From: Cuspidothrix issatschenkoi CHARLIE-1
GTDB lineage: Bacteria; Cyanobacteriota; Cyanobacteriia; Cyanobacteriales; Nostocaceae
DNA: 64,000 nucleotides
Assembly (NCBI RefSeq): GCF_002934005.1
Contig: NZ_PGEM01000004.1
Span: 1 to 64,000 of the forward strand
Direction: 5' to 3'
Below, in pieces: positions 18,082 to 26,742 of this stretch. Below the pieces are notes generated by a model. That model was given only the letters and a program-made list of their open reading frames with translations. It did not search any database and had not been told where the DNA came from. Every line of letters starts with the position of its first letter. The first letter of the stretch is position 1. Both the position numbers and the translations under genes were made by a program.

Positions 18082-18636
18082 GTGGTGTATTATCCCCAAG
18101 TTTGCATTTCTGAGTCTAGCTGTCCTCTACATTTAGTTGGCAAAACAGGACAAGCTGTAGAAATTTCCATTCATACTCCCAGTCCATATATCTGTGCCAA
18201 CTGCGAACAGATATTACCAGATTGGAAACAGCAACAATTTTTGTGGGTAGTGCTTGTATTACAGCAATCACGATATCCTTTAGAAGAAATGACAGCAGAA
18301 ACCGAAATAGAAAAGGAGAAACTGAGAGAAAAATTTATGCGTTTTGGTTGCGATGTCGCCTTTAATTTGCGCGATCGCGGCTATTTAACCGATCTCATAG
18401 ATCCCCGCACCGGCTATCCATTACTATCTCATTCCGGTTTAGTTCCCCACGATGATACCGCAGTAGCCCAAGCCTTACTTAAATATCCTGCTATTCAAAA
18501 TAAATGTCACGTCCTAGTTCATCCCCAATGGGGAACAGCCGTTTATCCTAGCGTCATGCTTTCTGAAGCACCCCCAAACATCATTGAATCAGTCACTAAA
18601 GCTATAGCACCTATGCACGGATGGATAGAGGGGTAA
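18082..18636 (+). CDS. MMADHC-like (methylmalonic aciduria/homocystinuria type D) protein
   Basis: A 184-residue soluble protein. The core FMRFGCDVAFNLRDRGYLTDLIDPRTGYPLLSHSG...HDDTAV, followed by LVHPQWGTAVYPSVMLSEAP, is what I know from cyanobacterial proteins annotated as homologues of human MMADHC, which routes cobalamin between methionine synthase and methylmalonyl-CoA mutase. Whether the cyanobacterial protein handles B12 is not established. An N-terminal CANCEQ motif is present. Start is one of two consecutive GTG codons at 18082/18085. Confidence 0.6.
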   Translation: MVYYPQVCISESSCPLHLVGKTGQAVEISIHTPSPYICANCEQILPDWKQQQFLWVVLVLQQSRYPLEEMTAETEIEKEKLREKFMRFGCDVAFNLRDRGYLTDLIDPRTGYPLLSHSGLVPHDDTAVAQALLKYPAIQNKCHVLVHPQWGTAVYPSVMLSEAPPNIIESVTKAIAPMHGWIEG

Positions 18637-18733
18637 AGAGGCAGGGGAGCAGTGTATGGCTAAATCTGCCAAAATAAATATGTAGGCTAGAATTACTAAG
18701 CTTTTTGTCAGCAACAAGTCAGAGGAAGGAAGT

Positions 18734-19057
18734 ATGGATAGCAACAACTGGTTACAGCAGCTAATGATGTTGGGTATTGGCACAACTTCTTTAGTTGCAG
18801 ATAAACTGAAGGAAGTTAGTGAAGAACTGGTAAAAGACGGTAAACTCAATCCTGAGCAGGCTAAGGCAGTCATGGATGATCTTCTACATCAGTTGCAATC
18901 TGAACAAGGCAATTGGGATGAGCAAATGCAGCGACAAATGCGAAACATGATGCAAGATTTAGGAGTGGCTCGTCAGTCAGAAGTAGACGAATTACGGGGC
19001 AGAATTGACCGTTTAGAACGTCAAGTGCGGGATTTGGAAAACAAGCTTTGGCGCTAA
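18734..19057 (+). CDS. Phasin-like coiled-coil protein (107 aa)
   Basis: A 107-residue helical protein. The N-terminal third is moderately hydrophobic (WLQQLMMLGIGTTSLVADKLKEV) and the rest is a charged coiled coil ending SEVDELRGRIDRLERQVRDLENKLWR. This is the pattern of small cyanobacterial phasin-family or PHA-granule-like proteins, but coiled-coil similarity is weak evidence. The ATG is preceded by GAGGAAGGAAG, a good ribosome-binding site. Confidence 0.6.
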   Translation: MDSNNWLQQLMMLGIGTTSLVADKLKEVSEELVKDGKLNPEQAKAVMDDLLHQLQSEQGNWDEQMQRQMRNMMQDLGVARQSEVDELRGRIDRLERQVRDLENKLWR

Positions 19058-19136
19058 AAGCACATTTGTGATTTAAACTAATTTGTGTTCTGTTGGTCAT
19101 CTAATTACCAATAATTGAAACTTAAGAGGGCTAATT

Positions 19137-19658
19137 TTGAAAGGAATTTTCCTCAGTGTGGTGTTAATGCTGGTCTGTGTTGGTGTTTTAGTATTTGCCC
19201 AAATTGGTAGTAAACAAGATACTGCCATAGCTTCGCAACTAACCCAAACACAACCAACCACTACCATAATTCAAGAAAACAATACTCTAATAGCGAGCAA
19301 TACAATGTCTGAAGCCAATGTTGTCACTACCCCCTCTGGATTAAAATATGAGGAAATACAAGAGGGAACAGGTGAAACTCCCAAATCTGGACAAACCGTC
19401 GTGGTTCACTACACCGGCACTTTAGAAGATGGTACTAAATTTGATAGTTCACGCGATCGCGGTCAACCCTTTCAGTTTAAAATCGGTGTAGGACAAGTAA
19501 TTAAAGGTTGGGACGAAGGACTAAGCACCATGAAAGTAGGTGGCCGTCGTAAACTAATCATCCCCTCAGAATTAGGTTATGGTGCGCGTGGTGCTGGTGG
19601 TGTAATTCCTCCCTACTCTACTTTAATTTTTGACGTAGAATTATTAGGCGTTAAATAA
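19137..19658 (+). CDS. FKBP-type peptidyl-prolyl cis-trans isomerase
   Basis: A 173-residue protein with an N-terminal signal/anchor helix (about 3-22) and a Thr/Gln-rich linker. The FKBP domain is at about 65-173, with [39 protein letters not shown] and [18 protein letters not shown], including the usual active-site Tyr, Asp, Phe and Trp. It probably folds periplasmic or lumenal proteins. It starts with TTG at 19137. Confidence 0.93.
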   Translation: MKGIFLSVVLMLVCVGVLVFAQIGSKQDTAIASQLTQTQPTTTIIQENNTLIASNTMSEANVVTTPSGLKYEEIQEGTGETPKSGQTVVVHYTGTLEDGTKFDSSRDRGQPFQFKIGVGQVIKGWDEGLSTMKVGGRRKLIIPSELGYGARGAGGVIPPYSTLIFDVELLGVK

Positions 19659-19821
19659 GTAAGTAGCTAAGAATTCAGGATTATGGCTAACGCCACGCTA
19701 TGAATTCGGCACACTAGGTGAACGCTATCAGGAGTTCAGGAGGACAGAAGAAGAAGATTATTTTCCCCCCTGCTCCCCTGTTCCCTCTCCTAGCTATAAA
19801 ATCTATTTTCCACGACTACTT

Positions 19822-20451
19822 ATGAATACTTCTTATTCTGACAACTCTTCTGCCTTTAGCTTTGACTTTCTTGCACCTCACCCTAACCAAGATGCTGATT
19901 TACTCCAACAGCTATCTTTTGTCCCAGGGTTAAAAGAAATGCTCATGTTACGTCAAGTTCACGCCTTAGAACACGCCACTGTTTGGTTATTAGGTGAAAA
20001 TAAAAATTCCTCTTCATCAACAACTAATGTCCAATTAGATGATGAATTATTAGGAGGTTTATCTACAGAACAAGGATTTTTTCTCTATGGTGATGTCAAT
20101 ATCACCGATTTACGCCGGGCGGTAACATTAGCTAAACATCGTCTTACCAATGGAGAATGGGATTTAGCCCTACACCCTCGCTGTGGCACAAATGTATCTG
20201 TAGCGATGTTATTAACCCTGGGATTATCTGTAACTGTGCCTTTTTTACTACCATTTCGACCAGTTGAACAACTCATTGGTTTAGGTTTAGCAGCAACAGC
20301 AGCAGCAGAAATTGCCCCAGATTTAGGAATGTTCACCCAGCGCTATATTACAACATCTATTCCCTTTAATTTAGCTATTGAAAATATTAGCATTGCCCGT
20401 GATTTTTGGGGCAAAGAAAGTTATTTTGTAAAGGTATATTGGGAGGAATAG
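19822..20451 (+). CDS. DUF6391 family membrane protein
   Basis: A 209-residue protein conserved in cyanobacteria and annotated, to my recollection, as DUF6391. The motif LKEMLMLRQVHALEHATVWLL is the most recognisable part; its HALEHAT histidines could bind metal, but that is speculation. A helical hairpin with two hydrophobic segments covers about 130-170. Function unknown. Confidence 0.65.
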   Translation: MNTSYSDNSSAFSFDFLAPHPNQDADLLQQLSFVPGLKEMLMLRQVHALEHATVWLLGENKNSSSSTTNVQLDDELLGGLSTEQGFFLYGDVNITDLRRAVTLAKHRLTNGEWDLALHPRCGTNVSVAMLLTLGLSVTVPFLLPFRPVEQLIGLGLAATAAAEIAPDLGMFTQRYITTSIPFNLAIENISIARDFWGKESYFVKVYWEE

Positions 20452-20541
20452 GAGTCAGGATTTAATGAACCACGAAGGGACGAAGGACACGAAGGAAGAA
20501 AAGAACAAGAGAAGAAGATTTTTACCTAGACTCTTCATTTA

Positions 20542-20625
20542 TATAGCGGTATGCACTTGAATGAGATACAGAATTTACCTAAAAAACTATACACCAAAGA
20601 ATTTTCAAATCTGTTCCCTGCTATA
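20542..20625 (+). repeat. MITE-like element with TATAGC ends, copy B
   Basis: The 84-base counterpart of 6874-6978: starts TATAGCGGTATGCACTTGAA, ends CCCTGCTATA. It differs from copy A by a few substitutions and lacks the extra GTTCCC segment, which makes this the cleaner unit. Confidence 0.8.
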
Positions 20626-20651
20626 AAGGTTAAATTTAGATATTTAGTGTT

Positions 20652-21653
20652 ATGAGAAAGCTTTATTTTTTAGTTCCAGGGACGGGTGGTAAATTTGCTT
20701 GTGGCGGTTTGTGGGCGGAGTTGAAAACTGTGGCTTTAGCTCAACAAATTTGTGAAGCTGAAGTAGTTACCTATCGTCAAAAAGAATCTGGTAAATTATT
20801 TTTAGATGATTTATTACAAGAGCAAAATTTAGATAATGTAATTTTTGTGATTAGTTGGGGTTTTAATGTTGGTAAATTGGCGGCTAAATTACAAAAATAT
20901 CATGTAATTTATCATGCCCATAGTGCAGGTTATAAAATAAATTTACCATCTAATATTCCCATTATTACAGTTAGCAGAAATACTCTAGGTTATTGGGGAC
21001 AAAAAGCACCAAATTCGCTGATTTATTATTTACCAAATCAAATTAGTGATGGCTTTACAAATTTGCATCAAAATCGAGATATTGATGTTTTAGTGCAAAT
21101 ACGGAAATCTTCGGAATATTTAATTAAATCATTAATTCCAGCTTTAGAAAAAAAATGTAATGTGTTAGTTGTTGATAGTTATGTAGAAGATTTACCTGCT
21201 TTATTTAATCGTGCTAAAGTTTACCTTTATGATTCTGCCGAATATTGGCAACTACAAGGAGTTAGCGAAGGATTCGGTTTACAACCAATGGAAGCTTTAG
21301 CCTGTGGTTGTCAAGTTTTTTCTAGTGTGAATGGGGGATTATCTGATTATTTAGATCCGGGTTTTAATTGTTATAAAATTTCGGGTTATGCTCTAGAATA
21401 CGACGTAGATAGAATTTTAAAAGTTTTAGCATCGGCGACGCAACTAACTTTATCAGAAACTGTGTTAGCAGAATATAGAACTGAGAATATTATCCAACGA
21501 TTGGGGGTAATTTTAACAGAAATTAATCAGTTCTTTGATCATAAAAATAATTATTCTGCGAAAATTCCCGATTTCACAAAAATGCGGTTATCAAAATTAT
21601 TCATACAGAGAATTTTTGGTAAAATTAAAAAGAAATATTTACAGAATAAATAG
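20652..21653 (+). CDS. Glycosyltransferase (GT4-like)
   Basis: A 333-residue protein. The N-terminal half starts MRKLYFLVPGTGGKFACGGL, a glycine-rich loop, and the C-terminal half has a donor-site motif EGFGLQPMEALACGCQVFSSVNGG, which is the E-x7-E signature of retaining GT-B enzymes of family 4. The final 40 residues are basic. It ends eight bases before rfbB, so it likely acts on a surface polysaccharide built with dTDP-sugars. Substrate unknown. Confidence 0.8.
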   Translation: MRKLYFLVPGTGGKFACGGLWAELKTVALAQQICEAEVVTYRQKESGKLFLDDLLQEQNLDNVIFVISWGFNVGKLAAKLQKYHVIYHAHSAGYKINLPSNIPIITVSRNTLGYWGQKAPNSLIYYLPNQISDGFTNLHQNRDIDVLVQIRKSSEYLIKSLIPALEKKCNVLVVDSYVEDLPALFNRAKVYLYDSAEYWQLQGVSEGFGLQPMEALACGCQVFSSVNGGLSDYLDPGFNCYKISGYALEYDVDRILKVLASATQLTLSETVLAEYRTENIIQRLGVILTEINQFFDHKNNYSAKIPDFTKMRLSKLFIQRIFGKIKKKYLQNK

Positions 21654-21661
21654 AGAATTTC

Positions 21662-22693
21662 ATGGGTAGAAGATTATTGGTGACAGGGGGTGCTGGGTTT
21701 ATTGGATCTAATTTTGTTCATCATTGGTGTCAAGCTTATCCCAATGATAGATTAGTGGTATTAGATGCTCTAACTTATGCGGGAAATATTCATAATTTAG
21801 CCTCGGTGATAGGAAAAGAGAATTTCCGATTTATTCAGGGGGACATAAGCGATCGCTCTTTGGTAGATGAAATAATTTTGGCAGAAAATATAGACACCAT
21901 AGCCCATTTTGCTGCCGAATCTCACGTTGATCGTTCTATTACCGGGCCTGCTGCATTTGTGCAAACTAATGTTGTAGGAACTTTTACTTTATTAGAAGCT
22001 TTTCGTCAACATTGGGAAGCAAAATCCCAACCTGATAATTATCTCTTTCTTCATGTTTCTACCGATGAAGTTTATGGTAGTCTGACAGCAGATGATCCAG
22101 CATTTTCGGAAACTACAGCCTATAGTCCTAATAGTCCCTATTCAGCATCAAAAGCTGGCAGTGATCATTTAGTTCGCGCTTATTATCATACCTATAAATT
22201 ACCCACAATTATCACCAACTGTTCCAATAATTATGGAGCCTTCCAATTTCCTGAAAAACTAATTCCCCTAATGTGCATTCATATTTTAACTGGTAAAGAA
22301 TTACCCGTTTATGGAGATGGGAAAAATGTCCGTGATTGGCTATATGTGGGTGATCATTGTCGTGCTTTAGATGTCGTTATTCACCATGGCAAACCAGGAG
22401 AAAATTATAATATTGGTGGCAATAACGAAGTTGAAAATATTAGTCTTGTCCAAAATTTATGTCAAATTATGAATGAGTTAGTCCCAGATTTACCAGTATA
22501 TCCAGCAGAAAAATTAGTTACTTTTGTGAAGGATAGACCTGGACATGATCGAAGATATGCCATTAATGCTAATAAGCTAAAAACAGAATTGGGTTGGACT
22601 CCATCTGTAACAATCACTGAAGGTTTGCGTTTAACCGTAGAATGGTATCTCAATAATCGTGATTGGTGGAAACCTTTGTTAGAGGGTGTCTAA
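21662..22693 (+). CDS. rfbB: dTDP-glucose 4,6-dehydratase
   Basis: A 343-residue SDR enzyme. The NAD-binding GGAGFIG lies at residues 7-13, the substrate-binding STDEVYGSL follows at about 135, and the catalytic YSASK is at about 158-162. The block VYGDGKNVRDWLYVGDHCRA is typical of RfbB/RmlB. It makes dTDP-4-keto-6-deoxyglucose, the precursor of dTDP-rhamnose and other deoxysugars for exopolysaccharide or O-antigen. rmlA, rmlC and rmlD are not in the window. Confidence 0.94.
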   Translation: MGRRLLVTGGAGFIGSNFVHHWCQAYPNDRLVVLDALTYAGNIHNLASVIGKENFRFIQGDISDRSLVDEIILAENIDTIAHFAAESHVDRSITGPAAFVQTNVVGTFTLLEAFRQHWEAKSQPDNYLFLHVSTDEVYGSLTADDPAFSETTAYSPNSPYSASKAGSDHLVRAYYHTYKLPTIITNCSNNYGAFQFPEKLIPLMCIHILTGKELPVYGDGKNVRDWLYVGDHCRALDVVIHHGKPGENYNIGGNNEVENISLVQNLCQIMNELVPDLPVYPAEKLVTFVKDRPGHDRRYAINANKLKTELGWTPSVTITEGLRLTVEWYLNNRDWWKPLLEGV

Positions 22694-22811
22694 TACCAAT
22701 TCTCGATAAAGATACGCTCGATTTCGGGATTTTTTTACGAACCGGAGAGATACAGAGATCACAGAGAAAGAAAAAATGGTAAAATCCTTACATCTGATTT
22801 AGGAAAGTTAG

Positions 22812-22841
22812 ATCCCCGACTTCTCTAAAGAAGTCGGGGAT
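22812..22841. terminator. Perfect 13-base hairpin downstream of rfbB
   Basis: ATCCCCGACTTCT (22812-22824) and AGAAGTCGGGGAT (22829-22841) pair perfectly with a four-base loop. The element is a dispersed Nostocales repeat (related hairpins at 15888 and, degenerate, near 59192-59218) but its position after rfbB suits termination. Confidence 0.7.
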
Positions 22842-22934
22842 ATTGTTGTTCATAACTAATTTAGGATTAATATAGCCGTAGATAATAGCGTTAAGACCTA
22901 AAAGACTTTTAAAACTGTCACTTATCACCTATTA

Positions 22935-23087
22935 TATACAGCAGTTTGCGAAGTTATGAGGTACACATTTTGCGGGCAAGACTTGTACTGACCTTGTTGT
23001 TCGCGTAGCGTAGCGTTAGCCATAGTATGCCCGCACCACAAAAGTTTGATTATGGTTGTACCTCATTTGAATGAAATATGCTGTATA
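22935..23087. repeat. Inverted-repeat element with TATACAGCA ends
   Basis: TATACAGCA at the left end and TGCTGTATA at the right are exact inverted repeats, and GAGGTACA / TGTACCTC are inverted just inside them. The middle includes CGCGTAGCGTAGCGTTAGCC, another well-known dispersed motif. No coding capacity. Confidence 0.65.
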
Positions 23088-23102
23088 TTCATCCCAAAAT
23101 GT

Positions 23103-23966
23103 CTAATGATGGATGGGAAATTTAGATTGCAGGAGATTTTTTACAGCTAATTCTAAATCATGTTCTTTGAGTAGAGATTCTCCCATAATCACCGTTTGGA
23201 CACCAGCTTCAGCCACAAAAGATAAATCTTCAGGAGTTTCTATTCCTGATTCGCTAATAACTAAAATGCCTAACTTTTGGAGTTGCGATCGCCTAGCGTC
23301 CATTAATTCCTGAGTGATGTGAATATTACTACTAAAATCACTGTAACTCTGGTTATTAATAGAAATTATCCGAGCATCTTCTAATTCTAGAACCCTATCC
23401 AAATCATGTAAATTATTGACTTGAATAATAGCATTCATCCCTAAGTAGTAAATAACTCGTAAAAAGTTTTTTAATTCCTTATCTGTAAGAATAGCAGCTA
23501 TTAATAATACTGCATCTGCACCCGCCGAACGGGCTAGATAAATTTGGCAGGGATCAATAATAAAATCTTTGCAAAGTAGGGGTATTGCTACTCTATATCT
23601 AATCGCCCGAAGATGATCAAAACCTCCTTGAAAAAATTTTTTATCAGTAACTACAGATAAACAAGATGCTCCACCCCGTTTATAGGCTTGGGCAATAGTA
23701 ACTGGCTCAAAATCTGGTCTAATTAAACTGTGATAAAAAGATGATTTTTTAACTTCTGCAATTAAGCTAGGTTTATAAATACTCTGCTGTAAAGCCGTGG
23801 AAAAGTCTCGCACAGTGGGAGCAGAACTTAATTGACGTTGTAAAGAAGCCCAGGTCATGTCTTGTTGCATTTTTGCAACTTCTAGCTTTTTGTGCCATAT
23901 AATTTCTTGAAGTGTTACTGGCATCTGATGATTATGAATTGTACCTGGATAGATCATAAAATCCAT
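23103..23966 (-). CDS. Indole-3-glycerol phosphate synthase-like paralogue with altered active site
   Basis: A 287-residue TIM-barrel protein clearly of the TrpC family (PSLIAEVKKSS, IRPDFEPVTIAQAYKRGGASCLSV, PLLCKDFIIDPCQIYLARSAGADAVLLIAAIL, VISESGI). Key positions deviate, however. The SPSKG loop after EVKKA is SFYHS; the catalytic glutamate expected in a VEVH-type motif is Gln182 (AIIQVNN); and the substrate-binding arginine of INNRNL is Gln206 (INNQSY). The general-acid lysine (CKDF) and the first EVK motif are kept. It may be a non-tryptophan enzyme of specialised indole metabolism or a decaying copy. The start could be Met1, Met4 or Met15. Confidence 0.8.
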   Translation of the reverse strand: MDFMIYPGTIHNHQMPVTLQEIIWHKKLEVAKMQQDMTWASLQRQLSSAPTVRDFSTALQQSIYKPSLIAEVKKSSFYHSLIRPDFEPVTIAQAYKRGGASCLSVVTDKKFFQGGFDHLRAIRYRVAIPLLCKDFIIDPCQIYLARSAGADAVLLIAAILTDKELKNFLRVIYYLGMNAIIQVNNLHDLDRVLELEDARIISINNQSYSDFSSNIHITQELMDARRSQLQKLGILVISESGIETPEDLSFVAEAGVQTVIMGESLLKEHDLELAVKNLLQSKFPIHH

Positions 23967-24127
23967 ATAATGGTGATTAATTCGGACTGTAACTTTACCT
24001 TTCCTTTTTCTTTAATCAAAAAAAGTTAAACATATCCAGTTTGAAAATTTAACCATTTTGATGGGATATTAGGAGTATGCACTTGAGTAAGTTACAATAA
24101 ATCTGTTAATTTTTGCGAAAACCCTGA

Positions 24128-24358
24128 CTAATTTTGTTGAGAATTTCCGAGTAAGCAGTTGGTTTTCAGCAATCTGATATAAGTACGATAGGGTATATAG
24201 TCTATGGGATTGTAACCAGCAAATTGTAAAACTAAAACACAAGCCCAAGAATATTTACCCGCTATAATTGCTTTGATGATTTGTTCTACTTGTTCAGTTT
24301 TAATTTTTTTGTTGATCGCCGCATTATATCCGCTAATATTTTGGTTCATAAATTGCAC
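24128..24358 (-). CDS. Short HetP-family heterocyst protein
   Basis: A 76-residue protein whose core EQIIKAIIAGKYSWACVLVL with QFAGYNPIDYIPYRTYIRLLK matches the N-terminal conserved region of HetP, which with HetR drives commitment to heterocyst differentiation. It lacks the longer C-terminal part of HetP, so it resembles the short Anabaena homologue Asl1930 (from memory). Either Met1 or Met4 (MNQNISGYNAAIN) could be the start; Met4 resembles the family beginning better. It has a 1.07-kb upstream non-coding region, unusually long here and consistent with developmental control. Confidence 0.8.
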   Translation of the reverse strand: MQFMNQNISGYNAAINKKIKTEQVEQIIKAIIAGKYSWACVLVLQFAGYNPIDYIPYRTYIRLLKTNCLLGNSQQN

Positions 24359-25428
24359 TCCTGTTTCTAAACAATAATCATTTGTAGCTGCAAGGATGTT
24401 TTTTAAATCTGATTATTTATTAATCCAATCGGCTGTCTTCTTTAAGACTACCTAAAATTCACATCCCAATACATGAGCTTTTTTTTGATCAACTTGATTA
24501 TTTTTTTGATCTTATTTTTACATTTAATAAAATACCAGATTTTTAATTTTTTATGTGTAAACTTAGTCTAGTTGTTTTCTGCTAATTATTTGGCATAGTT
24601 AAATTAATTTACTTGAATTATCAAGCGTTTAGTCAGTTCTTTAATAATTTTAACAAGCAATGAATAATCCGTATAATTATCACCTACTCTCCAATCTTTG
24701 TTAACTATTATACATAAACTTTATTTATATTTTTTTAAAATTACTTCTAGGAATTACGCACTGTACAAATCAACTATGATGTGCATGAACGAAAATCCGT
24801 CGTTTCAGGCTTTTAGCGATTAACTTCTGTTCAATAGCTATCGCTTAAAAATCATCAAAAAATAATCTTAAAATGCCCCAAAACCATACCCCATATTTGG
24901 TTGATCCTGTCAATGCGTAAATCCTGACTTCTTACTTATGAAGGATGCTAAATAATTTATGGCAAATTAAAGCTAAAAATTTATTCCTCTAGACGGATGA
25001 TTTTGTATATTGTTCCGTTGTTGAATGAAAATAAGACAAAATCTAGTAATATCGGCTAAATAACTGATAATTTAGCTATTTATTAGAAATCAGAACTAGA
25101 AGATCCCAAAAATATGGATTGACAATATCGCTACATTATGTATATACACTCAAGTGTTCACGTAACTCCATAAATCAGCAGATAAACAACAATTCTTGAG
25201 CTTATGCAACTAAGTTGAAATTCCTGAAATTTTGTTGATAAAATTCAGATGTATTCAAACTGAACTATAAAAACAGCAAAGAGAAATTATTGATATAGAT
25301 AATTAACTCTTTGCTCTAGTTTTGTTAATTTTGTGTTGCCTATTGTTCAAATCATATCTATATTGATGAGTTAGTCACGTTGCGAATTTAGTAATAGTTA
25401 AAAACACGAATCTCTAGCAATTTCAATT
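24359..25428. other. 1.07-kb AT-rich intergenic region between hetP-like gene and AraC regulator
   Basis: No ORF, RNA or repeat that I can support. The strands run outward in both directions, so it holds both promoters. An imperfect inverted repeat TTTTAGCGAT / ATCGCTTAAAA lies near 24811-24850. Confidence 0.55.
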
Positions 25429-26304
25429 ATGTACCCAATATCAAAAAAAATAATTGTCATTGATCATGACGATATAAGTCGCAATTTTGTTTTAGATTCT
25501 CTTAAGTCTCATGGCTATTCTGTTATAGGGGCAAAAAATGGGCTGATGGGCTTGGAACTAACCAAAAAATTTCTCCCTGATTTGGTAGTTTGCGATTTAG
25601 TAATGCCAGATATGGATGGTTGTACTGTCTTAAGTAATTTACGGGCAGATCGTTTAACAGCAATTATTCCGTTTATTTTTCTGACAAATATTAATAGTAA
25701 AATATCCTGGCGAAAAGCTATGGAATGGGGAGCAGATGATTATTTAACTAAGCCTGTGCAGAGGGATGAGTTACTGCGAGCGATCGCTATTCGATTAGAA
25801 AAACAAGCTCTGTTAAGATATTGGTATGCTACAAATGCTCATCCAGCATTATTAACAGAATTACCCACTACATCCGTAAATTCTCAGTCAATTTTTCCTA
25901 ATCTTCCCCATCTACAAAATATTTTTGATTATATTGAAGCTAATTATCATAAAGGAATTACTTTATCTGATGTGGCTGAAGCGGTGGGTTATTCTCAAGC
26001 CTATTTAACTAACCAAGTGGCTAAACAAACAGGCAAACCAATCAATGTTTGGATCGTTAAACGGAGAATGATTGCCGCCATATCTTTACTAGAAAATACT
26101 AATCAGACAATTGAAGAAATTGCGGCCAATCTTGGTTATCAAAATTCTTGTCATTTCTCCCGCCAGTTTCGCCAACATCATGGTTTATCGCCAGCAAATT
26201 GGCGCAAAAAAAATCAGTTAAACTCAGGTGCAAAAAATACTAAGTTGCAATTTCTCAAAAATACTTCAGAATTAGTTACACCCGTAGCTTTAGGGAGAAA
26301 TTAA
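25429..26304 (+). CDS. Response regulator with AraC-type DNA-binding domain
   Basis: A 291-residue regulator. The receiver (about 7-122) has VIDHDDIS, phosphoacceptor Asp56 in VVCDLVMPDMDG, and the conserved Lys in YLTKPVQ. The C-terminal AraC domain (about 165-262) shows two helix-turn-helices: TLSDVAEAVGYSQAYLTNQV and IEEIAANLGYQNSCHFSRQF, then HHGLSPANWR. No histidine kinase is adjacent, so it is an orphan. It is divergent from the HetP-like gene. Confidence 0.92.
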   Translation: MYPISKKIIVIDHDDISRNFVLDSLKSHGYSVIGAKNGLMGLELTKKFLPDLVVCDLVMPDMDGCTVLSNLRADRLTAIIPFIFLTNINSKISWRKAMEWGADDYLTKPVQRDELLRAIAIRLEKQALLRYWYATNAHPALLTELPTTSVNSQSIFPNLPHLQNIFDYIEANYHKGITLSDVAEAVGYSQAYLTNQVAKQTGKPINVWIVKRRMIAAISLLENTNQTIEEIAANLGYQNSCHFSRQFRQHHGLSPANWRKKNQLNSGAKNTKLQFLKNTSELVTPVALGRN

Positions 26305-26400
26305 GGCAGGAGGCAGAGGAGAAGGATTAATCCTTTTTGTCCACAATCAAAAATATGCAAATTAAATTTTCCTCAGCTTAACAGGCTTTTACATCTTGCC

Positions 26401-26724
26401 CTAATTACTTTTGGAAGTAGTTAATTTTTGGATTAATAATTGTATTGATAAGGCGAATAAACCTAATGCAACTAAACCAAATATTCCCGCGCCCAAGGCT
26501 ACTATACCTACTACTAAAGTTCGCACAGCAGAAGCAATATTAATCACGGTTTGGTTGTCAGAATGGGTAGGTTTATTGGCAAAAGTCGTAGCGATCGCTA
26601 TCATTAAAGAATAGGCAGCAAAGGAAAATCCTCCCGATATAATAGACCCAGTTACACAACGTAAAGGAGTTATTTCTACCTGAGTTGAACTATCTGCTGC
26701 TGGTGTTTGTTGTGGTTGATTCAT
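26401..26724 (-). CDS. DUF3082 membrane protein
   Basis: A 107-residue protein with two transmembrane helices (about 28-48 and 70-98) and a Pro/Gln-rich N-terminus. I recognise the type as the cyanobacterial DUF3082 family. It starts 18 bases after the ispE stop codon, in the same order (rsmA, ispE, DUF3082) seen in other cyanobacteria, so it is probably co-transcribed. Function unknown. Confidence 0.7.
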   Translation of the reverse strand: MNQPQQTPAADSSTQVEITPLRCVTGSIISGGFSFAAYSLMIAIATTFANKPTHSDNQTVINIASAVRTLVVGIVALGAGIFGLVALGLFALSIQLLIQKLTTSKSN

Positions 26725-26742
26725 AACAGTGTTAGTAATAAA

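Noticed and set aside
23103-23966. Scytonemin gene scyC
   Set aside because: The changed TrpC active site would allow it, but no scyA, scyB or other scytonemin genes are nearby; left as TrpC-like paralogue.
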